The notes below the pieces were generated by a model, which was given only the letters and a program-made list of their open reading frames with translations, was not told the origin of the DNA and made no database searches. A DNA stretch of 64,000 nucleotides from Micromussa lordhowensis (lineage: Eukaryota > Cnidaria > Anthozoa > Scleractinia > Lobophylliidae). A program made the position numbers and the translations under genes. Below, one piece after another: positions 25,901 to 38,285 of the stretch (position 1 is the stretch's first letter; every line of letters begins with the position of its first letter). The stretch is taken from NCBI GenBank assembly GCA_964020085.1, contig OZ026603.1, positions 7,270,546 to 7,334,545 on the forward strand. Direction: 5' to 3'.

Positions 25901-26904
25901 GGTTGGCACTTTAAGGAAATCCTAGTTAGGACATGATGGCATTGGCGTCAGGGTGTTTTTTCTGGCCTTCTTTTTGCAGTAGTTTCCCCTGGTCCCAACT
26001 TTGCAGAATTTCAGAAAACGCGCGCTGAGGGTCCCCTTGGCAAATTTGACATAGCTCGGCTTCACGGGCACTTTAAGAGGCGCGGTTTGCAGCAAAATGT
26101 TCTGCTAGGTTAGCACTTTAAGGAAATCGTAGTTAGGACATGATGGCATTGGCGCCAGGGTTTTTTTTGGCCTTCTTTTTGCAGTAGTTTCCCCTGGTCC
26201 CAACTTTGCAGAATTTCAGAAAACGCGCGCTGGGGGTCCCCTTGGCAAATTTGACATAGCTCGGCTTCACGGGCACTTTAAGAGGCGCGGTTTGCAGCAA
26301 AATGTTTTGCTAGGTTGGCACTTCAAGGAAATTTTAGTTACGACATGATGGCATTGGCGCCAAGGGGTTTTTTCTGGCCTTCTTTTTGCAGCAGGTTCCC
26401 CTGGTCCCAACTTTGCAGAATTTCAGAAAACGCGCGCTGGGGGTCCCCTTGGCAAATTTGACATAGCTCGGCTTCACGAGCACTTTAAGAGGCGTGGTTT
26501 CCAGCAAAATGTTCTGCTAGGTTGGCACTTTAAGGAAATCCGAGTTAGGACATGATGGCATTGGCGTCAGGGTGTTTTTTCTGGCCTTCTTTTTGCAGTA
26601 GTTTCCCCTGGTCCCAACTTTGCAGAATTTCAGAAAACGCGCGCTGGGGGTCCCCTTGGCAAATTTGACATAGCTCGGCTTCACAAGCACTTTAAGAGGC
26701 GCGGCTTGCAGCCAAATGTTCTGCTAGGTTGGCACTTTAAGGAAATCTTGGTTAGAACATGATGGCATTGGCGACAGGGTGTTTTTTGTGGCCTTCTTTT
26801 TGCAGTAGTTTCCCCTGGTCCCAACATTGCAGAATTTCAGAAAACACGCGCTGGGGGTCCCCTTGGCAAATTTGACATAGCTCGGCCTCCCCGGCACTTT
26901 AAGA
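22975..26904 (+). repeat. Mixed monomers without a clear recent higher-order unit
   Basis: Nineteen monomers, all still clear family members. They carry many private changes, for example TTCCAGCAAA starts, GGCGTGG starts, GCTGAAGGTCC near 23,130, a truncated CTTATTTTGCAG near 24,930, and CCTCCCCGGCAC near 26,886. I found no block repeated at a fixed offset. This looks like the least recently homogenised stretch, together with 2,686-5,378. Confidence 0.75.
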
Positions 26905-27940
26905 GGCGCGGTTTGCAGCAAAATCTTTTGCTAGGTTGGCGCTTCAAGGAAATCCTAGTTAGGACATGATGGCATTGGCGCCAAGGTGTTTTTTCTGGCC
27001 TTCTTTTTGCAGTAGTTTCCCCTGGTCCCAACTTTGCAGAATTTCAGAAAACGCGCGCTGGGGGTCCCCTTGGCAAATTTGACATAGCTCGGCTTCACGG
27101 GCACTTTAAGAGGCGCAGTTTGCAGCAAAATGTTCTGCTAGGTTAGCGCTTGAAGAAAATCCTAGTTAGGACATGATGGCATTGGCGCCAAGGTGTTTTT
27201 TCTGGCCTTCTTTTTGCAGTAGTTTCCCCTGGTCCCAACTTTGCAGAATTTCAGAAAACGCGCGCTGGGGGTCGCCTTGGCAAATTTGACATAGCTCGGC
27301 TTCACGGGCACTTTAAGAGGCGCGGTTTGCAGCAAAATGTTCTGCTAGGTTGGCACTTCCAGGTAAATTTTAGTTAGGACATAATGGCATTGGCGCCAGG
27401 GTGTTTTCTCTGGCCTTCTTTTTGCAGTAGTTTCCCCTGGTCCCAACTTTGCAGAATTTCAGAAAACGCGCGCTGGGGGTCCCCTTGGCAAATTTGACAT
27501 AGCTCGGCTTCACGGGCACTTTAAGAGGCGCGGTTTGCAGCAAAATGTTCTGCTAGGTTGGCACTTTAAGGAAATTTAAGCTAGGACATGATGGCGTTGG
27601 CACCAGGGTGTTTTTTCTGGCCTTCTTTTTGCAGTAGTTTCCCCTGGTCCCAACTTTGCAGAATTTCAGAAAACGCGCGCTGGGGGTCCCGTTGGCAAAT
27701 TTGACATAGCTTGGCTTCACGGGCACTTTAAGAGGCGCGGTTTGCAGCAAAATGTTCTGCTAGGGTGGCACTTTAAGGAAATCCTAGTTAGGACATGATG
27801 GCATTGGCGCCAGGGTGTTTTTTCTGGCCTTCTGTTTGCAGTAGTTTCCCCTGGTCCCAACTTTGCAGAATTTCAGAAAACGCGCGCTGGGGGTCCCCTT
27901 GGCAAATTTGACATAGCTCGGCTTCACGGGCACTTTAAGA
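26905..27940 (+). repeat. 5-monomer repeat I, copy 1 (1,036 bp)
   Basis: The unit begins with AAATCTTTTGCTAGG and GGCGCTTCAAGG, followed by monomers with GCGCTTGAAGAAAAT, then CTTCCAGGTAAAT with GTTTTCTCTGG, then TTTAAGCTAGG with GGCACC and CCCGTTGG, then GGGTGGCAC with CTTCTGTTTGCAG. The same order starts again at 27,941. Confidence 0.93.
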
Positions 27941-28976
27941 GGCGCGGTTTGCAGCAAAATCTTTTGCTAGGTTGGCGCTTCAAGGAAATCCTAGTTAGGA
28001 CATGATGGCATTGGCGCCAAGGTGTTTTTTCTGGCCTTCTTTTTGCAGTAGTTTCCCCTGGTCCCAACTTTGCAGAATTTCAGAAAACGCGCGCTGGGGG
28101 TCCCCTTGGCAAATTTGACATAGCTCGGCTTCACGGGCACTTTAAGAGGCGCAGTTTGCAGCAAAATATTCTGCTAGGTTGGCGCTTGAAGAAAATCCTA
28201 GTTAGGACATGATGGCATTGGCGCCAAGGTGTTTTTTCTGGCCTTCTTTTTGCAGTAGTTTCCCCTGGTCCCAACTTTGCAGAATTTCAGAAAACGCGCG
28301 CTGGGGGTCGCCTTGGCAAATTTGACATAGCTCGGCTTCACGGGTACTTTAAGAGGCGCGGTTTGCAGCAAAATGTTCTGCTAGGTTGGCACTTCCAGGT
28401 AAATGTTAGTTAGGACATAATGGCATTGGCGCCAGGGTGTTTTCTCTAGCCTTCTTTTTGCAGTAGTTTCCCCTGGTCCCAACTTTGCAGAATTTCAGAA
28501 AATGCGCGCTGGGGGTCCCCTTGGCAAATTTGACATAGCTCGGCTTCACGGGCACTTTAAGAGGCGCGGTTTGCAGCAAAATGTTCTGCTAGGTTGGCAC
28601 TTTAAGGAAATTTAAGCTAGGACATGATGGCGTTGGCACCAGGGTGTTTTTTCTGGCCTTCTTTTTGCAGTAGTTTCCCCTGGTCCCAACTTTGCAGAAT
28701 TTCAGAAAACGCGCGCTGGGGGTCCCGTTGGCAAATTTGACATAGCTTGGCTTCACGGGCACTTTAAGAGGCGCGGTTTGCAGCAAAATGTTCTGCTAGG
28801 GTGGCACTTTAAGGAAATGTTAGTTACGACATGATGGCATTGGCGCCAGGGTGTTTTTTCTGGCCTTCTGTTTGCAGTAGTTTCCCCTGGTCCCAACTTT
28901 GCAGAATTTCAGAAAACGCGCGCTCGGGGTCCCCTTGGCAAATTTGACATAGCTCGGCTTCACGGGCACTTTAAGA
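27941..28976 (+). repeat. 5-monomer repeat I, copy 2 (1,036 bp)
   Basis: Same order and length as copy 1. Differences outside the variable stretch are few: AAAATATTC near 28,166, CGGGTACTT near 28,342, CTCTAGCC near 28,445, AAAATGCGCG near 28,500 and CTCGGGG near 28,923. Within the variable stretch the fifth monomer changes AAATCCTAG to AAATGTTAG and GTTAGGAC to GTTACGAC. Confidence 0.93.
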
Positions 28977-30218
28977 GGCGCGGTTTGCAGCAAAATGTTC
29001 TGCTATGTTGGCACTTCAAGGAAATCTTAGTTAGGACATGATGGCATTGGCGCCAGGGTGTTTTTTCTGGCCTTCTTTTTGCAGTAGTTTCCCCTGGTCC
29101 CAACTTTGCAGAATTTCAGAAAACGCGCGCTGGGGGTCCCCTTGGCAAATTTGACATAGCTCGGCTTCACGGGCACTTTAAAAGGCGCGGTTTGCAGCAA
29201 AATGTTCTGCTAGGTTGGCACTTCCAGGTAAATTTTAGTTAGGACATGATGGCATTGGCGCCAGGGTGTTTTTTCTGGCCTTCTTTTTACAGTAGTTTCC
29301 CCTGGTCCCAACTTTGCAGAATTTCAGAAAACGCGCGCTGGGGGTCCCCTTGGCAAATTTGACATAGCTCGGCTTCACGGGCACTTTAAGAGGCGCGGTT
29401 TGCAGCAACATGTTCTGCTAGGTTGGCACTTTAAGGAAATCCTAGTTAGGACATGATAGAATTGGCGACGGGGTGTTTTTTTGGCCTTCTTTTTGCAGTA
29501 GTTTCCCCTGGTCCCAACTTTGCAGAATTTCAGAAAACGCGCGCTGGGGGTCCCCTTGGCAAATTTGACATAGCTCGGCTTCACGGGCACTTTAAGAGGC
29601 GCGGTTTGCAGCAAAATGTTTTTCTAGGTTTACACGTGAAGGAAATTGTAGTTAGGACATGATGGCATTGGCGCCAGGGTGTTTTTTCTGGCCTTCTTTT
29701 TGCAGTAGTTTCCCCTGGTTCCAACTTTGCAGAATTTCAGAAAACGCGCGCTGGGGGTCCCCTTGGCAAATTTGACATAGCTCGGCTTCACGGGCACTTT
29801 AAGAGGCGCGGTTTGCAGCAAAAAGTTTTGCTAGGTTGGCACTTGAAGGAAATCCTAGTTAGGACATGATGGCATTGGCGCCAGGGTTTTTTTTCTGGCC
29901 TTCTTTTTCCAGTAGTTTCCCCTGGTCCCAACTTTGCAGAATTTCAGAAAACGCGCGCTCGGGGTCCTATTGGCAAATTTGACATAGCTCGGCTTCACGG
30001 GCACTTTAAGAGGCGCGGTTTGCAGCAAAATGTTCTGCTAGGTTGACACTTCAAGGAAATGGTAGTTAGGACATGATGGCATTGGCGCCAGGGTGTTTTT
30101 TCTGGCCTTCTTTTTGCAGTAGTTTCCCCTGGTCCCAACTTTGCAGAATTTCAGAAAACGCGCGCTGGGGGTCCCCTTGGCAAATTTGACATAGCTCGGC
30201 TTCACGGGCACTTTAAAA
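28977..30218 (+). repeat. One lead monomer plus 5-monomer repeat II, copy 1
   Basis: The 28,977-29,183 monomer resembles the last monomer of the following unit. Copy 1 (29,184-30,218, 1,035 bp) starts with CTTCCAGGTAAAT and CTTTTTACAG, then CAACATGTTC with GATAGAATTGGCGACGGGG, then CACGTGAAGG, then CAGCAAAAAG, then GACACTTCAAGG. The CAACATG monomer type also recurs near 35,200, 39,127 and 40,577. Confidence 0.9.
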
Positions 30219-31253
30219 GGCGCGGTTTGCAGCAAAATGTTCTGCTAGGTTGGCACTTCCAGGTAAATTTTAGTTAGGACATGATGGCATTGGCGCCAGG
30301 GTGTTTTTTCTGGCCTTCTTTTTACAGTAGTTTCCCCTGGTCCCAACTTTGCAGAATTTCAGAAAACGCGCGCTGGGGGTCCCCTTGGCAAATTTGACAT
30401 AGCTCGGCTTCACGGGCACTTTAAGAGACGCGGTTTGCAGCAACATGTTCTGCTAGGTTGGCACTTTAAGGAAATCCTAGTTAGGACATGATAGAATTGG
30501 CGACGGGGTGTTTTTTTGGCCTTCTTTTTGCAGTAGTTTCCCCTGGTCCCAACTTTGCAGAATTTCAGAAAACGCGCGCTGGGGGTCCCCTTGGCAAATT
30601 TGACATAGCTCGGCTTCACGGGCACTTTAAGAGGCGCGGTTTGCAGCAAAATGTTTTGCTAGGTTTACACGTGAAGGAAATTGTAGTTAGGACATGATGG
30701 CATTGGCGCCAGGGTGTTTTTTCTGGCCTTCTTTTTGCAGTAGTTTCCCCTGGTTCCAACTTTGCAGAATTTCAGAAAACGCGCGCTGGGGGTCCCCTTG
30801 GCAAATTTGACATAGCTCGGCTTCACGGGCACTTTAAGAGGCGCGGTTTGCAGCAAAAAGTTCTGCTAGGTTGGCACTTGAAGGAAATCCTAGTTAAGAA
30901 ATGATGGCATTGGCGCCAGGGTTTTTTTTCTGGCCTTCTTTTTGCAGTAGTTTCCCCTGGTCCCAACTTTGCAGAATTTCAGAAAACACGCGCTCGGGGT
31001 CCTATTGGCAAATTTGACATAGCTCGGCTTCACGGGCACTTTAAGAGGCGCGGTTTGCAGCAAAATGTTCTGCTAGGTTGACACTTCAAGGAAATGGTAG
31101 TTAGGACATGATGGCATTGGCGCCAGGGTGTTTTTTCTGGCCTTCTTTTTGCAGTAGTTTTCCCTGGTCCCAACTTTGCAGAATTTCAGAAAACGCGCGC
31201 TGGGGGTCCCCTTGGCAAATTTGACATAGCTCGGCTTCACGGGCACTTTAAGA
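30219..31253 (+). repeat. 5-monomer repeat II, copy 2 (1,035 bp)
   Basis: Matches 29,184-30,218 at exactly 1,035 bp. Visible differences include GAGACGCGG near 30,425, TTAAGAAATG for TTAGGACATG near 30,895, TTTTTGCAG for TTTTTCCAG near 30,943, and AAACACGCG near 30,985. It is adjacent to copy 1, so this is a plain tandem duplication. Confidence 0.93.
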
Positions 31254-32080
31254 GGCGCGGTTTGCAGCAAAATGTTCTGCTAGGTTGGCACTTCAAGGAA
31301 ATGTTAGTTACGAAATGATGACATTGGCGACAGTGTTTTTTTTCTGGCCTTCTTTTTGCAGTAGTTTCCCCTGGTCCCAACTTTGCAGAATTTCAGAAAA
31401 CGCGCGCTGGGGGTCCTCTTGGCCTATTTGACATAGCTCGGCTTCACGGGCACTTTAAGAGGCGCGGTTTGCAGCAAAATGTTCTGCTAGGTTGGCACTT
31501 CAATGAAATTCTAGTTAGGACATGATGGCATTGGTGCCAGGGTTTTTTTCTGGCCTTCTTTTTGCAGTAGTTTCCCCTGGTCCCAACTTTGCAGAATTTC
31601 AGAAAACGCTTGCTGGGGGTCCCCTTGGCAAATTTGACATAGCTCGGCTTCACGCGCACTTTAAGAGGCGCGGTTTGCAGCAAAATGTTCTGCTAGGTTG
31701 GCACTTGAAAGAAATTCTAGATAAGACATGATCGCATTGGCGCCAGGGTGTTTTTTCTGGCCTTCTTTTTGCAGTAGTTTCCCCTGGTCCCAACTTCGCA
31801 GAATTTCAGAAAACGCGCGCTGGGGGTCCCCTTGGCAAATTTGACATAGCTCGGCTTCACGGGCACTTTAAGAGGCGCGGTTTGCAGCAAAATATTTTGC
31901 TAGGTTGGCACTTCAAGGAAATGTTAGTTAGGACATGATGGCATTGGCGCCAGGGTGTTTTTTCTGGCCTTCTTTTTGCAGTAGTTTCCCCTGGTCCCAA
32001 CTTTGCAGAATTTCAGAAAACGCGCGCTGGGGGTCCCCTTGGCAAATTTGACATAGCTCGGCTTCACGGGCACTTTAAAA
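31254..32080 (+). repeat. A/B dimer plus two monomers
   Basis: 31,254-31,460 is an A-type monomer (GATGACATTGGCGACAG) and 31,461-31,666 a B-type (CAATGAAATT, GGTGCCAGGGT), matching the dimer subfamily of the left end. Two further monomers run to 32,080, one with GATAAGACATGATCGC and one with AAAATATTTTGC. Confidence 0.85.
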
Positions 32081-33324
32081 GGCGCGGTTTGCAGCAAAAT
32101 GTTCTGCTAGGTTGGCACTTTCAGGTAAATTTTAGTTAGGACATGATAGCATTGGCACCACGGTGTTTTTTCTGGCCTTCTTTTTGCAGTAGTTTCCCCT
32201 GGTCACAACTTTGCAGAATTTTAGAAAACGCGCGCTGGGGGTCCCCTTGGCAAATTTGACATAGCTCGGCTTTACAGGCACTTTAAGAGACGCGGTTTGC
32301 AGCAAAATGTTCTGCTAGGTTAGCACTTTAAGGAAATTTTAGTTAGGACATGATGGCGTTGGCACCAGGGTGTTTTTTCTGGCCTTCTTTTTGCAGTAGT
32401 TTCCCCCGGTCCCAACTTTGCAGAATTTCAGAAAACGCGCGCTGGGGGTCCCCTTGGCAAATTTGACATAGCTCGGCTTCACGGGCACTTTAAGAGGCGC
32501 GGTTTGCAGCAAAATATTCTGCTAGGTTGGCACTTTAAGGAAATGCTAGTTAAAACATGATGGCATTGGCGCCAGGGTGTTTTTTCTGGCCTTCTTTTTG
32601 CAGTAGTTTCCCCTGGTCCCAACTTTGCAGAATTTCAGAAAACGCGCGCTTGGGGTCCCATTGGCAAATTTGACATAGCTCGGCTTCACGGGCACTTTAA
32701 AAGGCGCGGTTTGCAGCAAAATGTTCTGCTAGGTTGGCACTTTCAGGTAAATTTTAGTTAGGACATGATAGCATTGGCACCAGGGTGTTTTTTCTGGCCT
32801 TCTTTTTGCAGTAGTTTCCCCTGGTCACAACTTTGCAGAATTTTAGAAAACGCGCGCTGGGGGTCCCCTTGGCAAATTTGACATAGCTCGGCTTTACGGG
32901 CACTTTAAGAGACGCGGTTTGCAGCAAAATGTTCTGCTAGGTTAGCACTTTAAGGAAATTTTAGTTAGGACATGATGGCGTTGGCACCAGGGTGTTTTTT
33001 CTGGCCTTCTTTTTGCAGTAGTTTCCCCTGGTCCCAACTTTGCAGAATTTCAGAAAACGCGCGCTGGGGGTCCCCTTGGCAAATTTGACATAGCTCGGCT
33101 TCACGGGCACTTTAAGAGGCGCGGTTTGCAGCAAAATACTCTGCTAGGTTGGCACTTTAAGGAAATGCTAGTTAAAACATGATGGCATTGGCGCCAGGGT
33201 GTTTTTTCTGGCCTTCTTTTTGCAGTAGTTTCCCCTGGTCCCAACTTTGCAGAATTTCAGAAAACGCGCGCTGGGGGTCCCCTTGGCAAATTTGACATAG
33301 CTCGGCTTCACGGGCACTTTAAGA
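32081..33324 (+). repeat. 3-monomer repeat, two copies of 622 bp
   Basis: Copies are 32,081-32,702 and 32,703-33,324. The order is CTTTCAGGTAAAT with GATAGCATTGGCACC and GGTCACAAC; then GTTAGCAC with GCGTTGGCACC; then AAAATATTC or AAAATACTC with GTTAAAACATG. Differences include CCACGG against CCAGGG, CCCCCGG against CCCCTGG, and CTTGGGG against CTGGGGG. Confidence 0.92.
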
Positions 33325-34151
33325 GGCGCGGTTTGCAGCAAAATGTTCTGCTAGGTTGGCACTTCAATGAAATTTAAGTTAGGACATGATGGCATTGGTG
33401 CCAGGGTTCTTTTCTTGCCTTCTTTTTGCAGTAGTTTCCCCTGGTCCCAACTTTGCAGAATTTCAGAAAACGCGCGCTGGGGGTCCCCTTGGCAAATTTG
33501 ACATAGCTCGGCTTCACGGGCACTTTAAGAGGCGCGGTTTGCAGCAAAATGTTCTGCTAGGTTAGCACTTGAAGGAAATGTTAGTTAGGACATGATGACA
33601 TTGGCGACAGGGTGTTTTTTCTGGCCTTCTTTTTGCAGTAGTTTCCCCTGGTCCCAACTTTGCAGAATTTCAGAAAACGCGCGCTGGGGGTCCCCTTGGC
33701 AAATTTGACATAGCTCGGCTTCACGGGCACTTTAAGAGGCGCGGTTTGCAGCAAAATGTTCTGCTAGGTTGGCACTTCAATGAAATTCAAGTTAGCACAT
33801 GATGGCATTGGTGCCAGGGTTTTTTTCTGGCCTTCTTTTTGCAGTAGTTTCCCCTGGTCCCAACTTTGCAGAATTTCAGAAAACGCGCGCTGGGGGTCCC
33901 CTTGGCAAATTTGATATAGCTCGGCTTCACGGGCACTTTAAGAGGCGCGGTTTGCAGCAAAATGTTCTGCTAGGTTAGCACTTTAAGAAAATTTTAGTTA
34001 GGACATGATGGCATTGGCGCCAGGGTGTTTTTTTGTGGCCTTCTTTTTGCAGTAGTTTCCCCTGGTCCCAACTTTGCAGAATTTCAGAAAACGCGCGCTG
34101 GGGGTCCCCTTGGCAAATTTGACATAGCTCGGCTTCACGGGCACTTTAAGA
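33325..34151 (+). repeat. A/B dimer cluster
   Basis: Monomers 33,325 (B, 206 bp), 33,531 (A, 207 bp) and 33,738 (B, 206 bp) belong to the dimer subfamily; 33,944 is a GTTAGCAC monomer with AAGAAAATTTTAG and a longer T-run followed by GTGGCC. The cluster precedes the block at 34,152, and a similar cluster (35,599-36,217) follows it. Confidence 0.87.
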
Positions 34152-35804
34152 GGCGCGGTTTGCAGCAAAATGTTCTGCTAGGTTGGCTCTTCAAGGAAAT
34201 TTTAGTTAAAACATGATGGCATTGGCGCCAGGGTGTTTTTTCTGGCCTTCTTTTCGCAGTAGTTTCCCCTGGTCCCAACTTTGCAGAATTTCAGAAAACG
34301 CGCGCTGGGGGTCCCCTTGGCAAATTTGACATAGCTCGGCTTCACGGGCACTTTAAGAGGCGCGGTTTGCAGCAAAATGTTTTGCTAGGCTGGCACTTCA
34401 AGGAAATCGTAGTTAGCAGATGATGGCATTGGCGCCAGGGAGTTATTTCTGGCCCTCTTTTTGCAGTAGTTTCCCCTGGTCCCAACTTTGCAGAATTTCA
34501 GAAAACGCGCGCTGGGGGTCCCCTTGGCAAATTTGACATAGCTCGGCTTCACGGGCACTTTAAGAGGCGCGGTTTGCAGCAAAATGTTTTGCTATGTTGG
34601 CACTTCAAGGAAATCGAAGTTAGGACATGATGGCATTGGCGCCAGGGTGTTTTTTCTGGCCTTCTTTTTGCAGTAGTTTCCCCTGGTCCCAACTTTGCAG
34701 AATTTCAGAAAACGCGCGCTGGGGGTCCCCTTGGCAAATTTGACATAGCTCGGCTTCACGGGCACTTTAAGAGGCGCGGTTTTCAGCAAAATGTTTTGCT
34801 TTGTTGGCACTTCAAGGAAATTGTAGTTAGGACATGATGGCATTGGCGCCAGGGTGTTTTTTCTGGCCTTCTTTTTGCAGTAGTTTCCCCTGGTCCCAAC
34901 TTTGCAGAATTTCAGAAAACGCGCGCTGGGGGTCCCGTTGGCAAATTTGACATAGCTCGGCTTCACGGGCACTTTAAAAGGCGCGGTTTGCAGCAAAATG
35001 TTCTGCTAGGTTGGCACTTCCAGGTAAATTTTAGTTAGGACATGATGGCATTGGCGCCAGGGTGTTTTTTCTGGCCTTCTTTTTGCAGTAGTTTCCCATG
35101 GTCCCAACTTTGCAGAATTCAGAAAACGCGCGCTGGGGGTCCCCTTGGCAAATGTGACATAGCTCGGCTTCACGGGCACTTTAAGAGGCGCGGTTTGCAG
35201 CAACATGTTCTGCTAGGTTGGCACTTTAAGGAAATCCTAGTTAGGAGATGATGGAATTGGCGACGGGGTGTTTTTTTTGCCTTCTTTTTGCAGTAGTTTC
35301 CCCTGGTCCTAACTTTGCAGAATTTCAGAAAACGCGCGCTGGGGATCCCCTTGCAAATTTGACATAGCTCGGCTTCACGGGCACTTTAAGAGGCGCGGTT
35401 TGCAGCAAAATGTTGTGCTAGGTTAACACTTCAAGAAAATTATAGTTAGGACATGATGACATTGGCGACAGGGTGTTTTTTCTGGCCTTCTTTTTGCAGT
35501 AGTTTCCCCTGGTCCCAACTTTGCAGAATTTCAGAAAACGCGCGCTGGGGGTCCCCTTGGCAAATTTGACATAGCTCGGCTTCACGGGCACTTTAAGAGG
35601 CGCGGTTTGCAGCAAAATGTTCTGCTAGGTTGGCACTTCAATGAAATTTAAGTTAGGACATGATGGCATTGGTGCCAGGGTTTTTTTCTGGCCTTCTTTT
35701 TGCAGTAGTTTCCCCTGGTCCCAACTTTGCAGAATTTCAGAAAACGCGCGCTGGGGGTCCCCTTGGCAAATTTGACATAGCTCGGCTTCACGGGCACTTT
35801 AAGA
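34152..35804 (+). repeat. Compound block, copy 1 (eight monomers)
   Basis: Marker order: CTTTTCGCAG; GGGAGTTATTTCTGGCCCTC; GCTATGTTGGC; GCTTTGTTGGC with CCCGTTGG; CTTCCAGGTAAAT with CCCATGG and a one-base shortened GAATTCAG; CAACATGTTC with GGCGACGGGG; AAGAAAATTATAG with GATGACATT; then a B-type monomer. The order recurs from 37,251 (offset 3,099 bp) and from 38,286. A stop is lost at GCTTTG on the minus strand, giving a two-monomer open frame that I judge incidental. Confidence 0.9.
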
Positions 35805-37250
35805 GACGCGGTTTGCAGCAAAATCTTCTGCTAGGTTAGCACTTTAAGAAAATGTTAGTTAGGACATGATGACATTGGCGACAGGGTGTTTTTTCTGGCC
35901 TTCTTTTTGCAGTAGTTTCCCCTGGTCCCAACTTTGCAGAATTTCAGAAAACGCGCGCTGGGGGTCCCCTTGGCAAATTTGCCATAGCTCGGCTTCACGG
36001 GCACTTTAAGAGGCGCGGTTTGCAGCAAAATGTTCTGCTAGGTTGGCACTTCAATAAAATTCTAGTTAGCACATGATGGCATTGGTGCCAGGGTTTTTTT
36101 CTGGCCTTCTTTTTGCAGTAGTTTCCCCTGGTCCCAACTTTGCAGAATTTCAGAAAACGCGCGCTGGGGGTCCCCTTGGCAAATTTGACATAGCTCGGCT
36201 TCACGGGCACTTTAAGAGGCGCGGTTTGCAGCAAAATGTTCTGCTAGGTTAGCACTTTAAGAAAATTCTAGTTAGGACATGATGGCATTGGCGCCAGGGT
36301 GTTTTTTCTGGCCTTCTTTTTGCAGTAGTTTCCCCTGGTCCCAACTTTGCAGAATTTTAGAAAACGCGCGCTGGGGATCCCCTTGGCAAATTTGACATAG
36401 CTCGGCTTTACGGGCACTTTAAGAGACGCGGTTTGCAGCAAAATGTTCTGCTAGGTTGGCAATTTAAGGAAATTCTAGTTAGGACATGATGGCTTTGGCA
36501 CCAGCGTGTTTTTTCTGGCCTTCTTTTTGCAGTAGTTTCCCCTGGTCCCAACTTTGCAGAATTTCAGAAAACGCGCGCTCGGGGTCCCCTTGGCAAATTT
36601 GACATAGCTTGGCTTCACGGGCACTTTAAGAGGCGCGGTTTGCAGCAAAATGTTCTGCTAGGTTGGCACTTTAAGGAAATTGTAGTTAGGACATGATGGC
36701 ATTGGCGCCAGGGTGTTTTTTCTGGCCTTCTTTTTGCAGTAGTTTCCCCTGGTCTCAACTTTGCAGAATTTCAGAAAACGCGCGCTCGGGGTCCCCTTGG
36801 CAAATTTGACATAGCTCGGCTTCACGGGCACTTTAAGAGGCGCGGTTTGCAGCAAAATGTTCTGCTAGGTTGGCACTTTAAGGAAATCCTAGTTAGGACA
36901 TGATGGCATTGGCGCCAGGGTTTTTTTCTGGCCTTCTTTTTGCAGTAGTTTCCCCTGGTCCCAACTTTGCAGAATTTCAGAAAACGCGCGCTGGGGGTCC
37001 CCTTCGCAAATTTGACATAGCTCGGCTTCACGGGCACTTTAAGAGGCGCAGTTTGCAGCAAAATGTTCTGCTAGGTTGGCACTTTAAGGAAGTGTTAGTT
37101 AGGACATGATGGCATTGGCGCCAGAGTGTTTTTTTGGCCTTCTTTTTGCAGTAGTTTCCCCTGGTCCCAACTTTGCAGAATTTCAGAAAACGCGCGCTGG
37201 GGGTCCCCTTGGCAAATTTGACATAGCTCGGCTTCACGGGCACTTTAAGA
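35805..37250 (+). repeat. A/B dimer and five further monomers
   Basis: 35,805 (A) and 36,012 (B) continue the dimer subfamily. The rest includes monomers with GCTTTGGCACCAGCG near 36,492, two with CTCGGGG, a 206-bp copy with a shortened T-run (36,838), and a 206-bp GTGTTAG/CCAGAG copy (37,045) that starts GGCGCAG like the 1,240-1,857 cluster. Confidence 0.82.
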
Positions 37251-38285
37251 GGTGCGGTTTGCAGCAAAATGTTTTGCTAGGTTGGCGCTTGAAGGAAATT
37301 TTAGTTAAGACATGATGGCATTGGCGCCAGGGTGTTTTTTCTGGCCTTCTTTTCGCAGTAGTTTCCCCTGGTCCCAACTTTGCAGAATTTCAGAAAACGC
37401 GCGCTGGGGGTCCCCTTGGCAAATTTGACATAGCTCGGCTTCACGGGCACTTTAAGAGGCGCGGTTTGCAGCAAAATGTTTTGCTAGGCTGGCACTTCAA
37501 GGAAATCGTAGTTAGGACATAATGGCATTGGCGCCAGGGAGTTATTTCTGGCCCTCTTTTTGCAGTAGTTTCCCCTGGTCCCAACTTTGCAGAATTTCAG
37601 AAAACGCGCGCTGGGGGTCCCCTTGGCAAATTTGACATAGCTCGGCTTCACGGGCACTTTAAGAGGCGCGGTTTGCAGCAAAATGTTTTGCTATGTTGGC
37701 ACTTCAAGGAAATCCAAGTTAGGACATGATGGCATTGGCGCCAGGGTGGTTTTTCTGGCCTTCTTTTTGCAGTAGTTTCCCCTGGTCCCAACTTTGCAGA
37801 ATTTCAGAAAACGCGCGCTGGGGGTCCCCTTGGCAAATTTGACATAGCTCGGCTTCACGGGCACTTTAAGAGGCGCGGTTTGCAGCAAAATGTTTTGCTT
37901 TGTTGGCACTTCAAGGAAATCCGAGTTAGGACATGATGGCATTGGCGCCAGGGTGTTTTTTCTGGCCTTCTTTTTGCAGTAGTTTCCCCTGGTCCCAACT
38001 TTGCAGAATTTCAGAAAACGCGCGCTGGGGGTCCCGTTGGCAAATTTGACATAGCTCGGCTTCACGGGCACTTTAAAAGGCGCGGTTTGAAGCAAAATGT
38101 TCTGCTAGGTTGGCACTTCCAAGTAAATTTTAGTTAGGACATGATGGCATTGGCGCCAGGGTGTTTTTTCTGGCCTTCTTTTTGCAGTAGTTTCCCATGG
38201 TCCCAACTTTGCAGAATTCAGAAAACGCGCGCTGGGGGTCCCCTTGGCAAATTTGACATAGCTCGGCTTCACGGGCACTTTAAGA
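37251..38285 (+). repeat. Compound block, copy 2 (five monomers)
   Basis: The same order as 34,152 onward, starting with GGTGCGG and CTTTTCGCAG, but stopping after the CTTCCAAGTAAAT monomer with GAATTCAG. It is followed directly by a third copy that lacks the CTTTTCGCAG monomer. Monomers 37,458-38,285 and 38,286-39,113 therefore form a tandem 4-mer of 828 bp. Confidence 0.92.

Noticed and set aside
34592..34996. Minus-strand two-monomer open frame (134 codons; also at 37,691 and 38,519)
   Set aside because: The TTG start and the read-through of the usual TAG (GCTTTG in place of GCTAGG) explain it. It is copied with the higher-order block, and flanking monomers of the same family are closed. 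The lysine-rich product follows from the satellite's composition.
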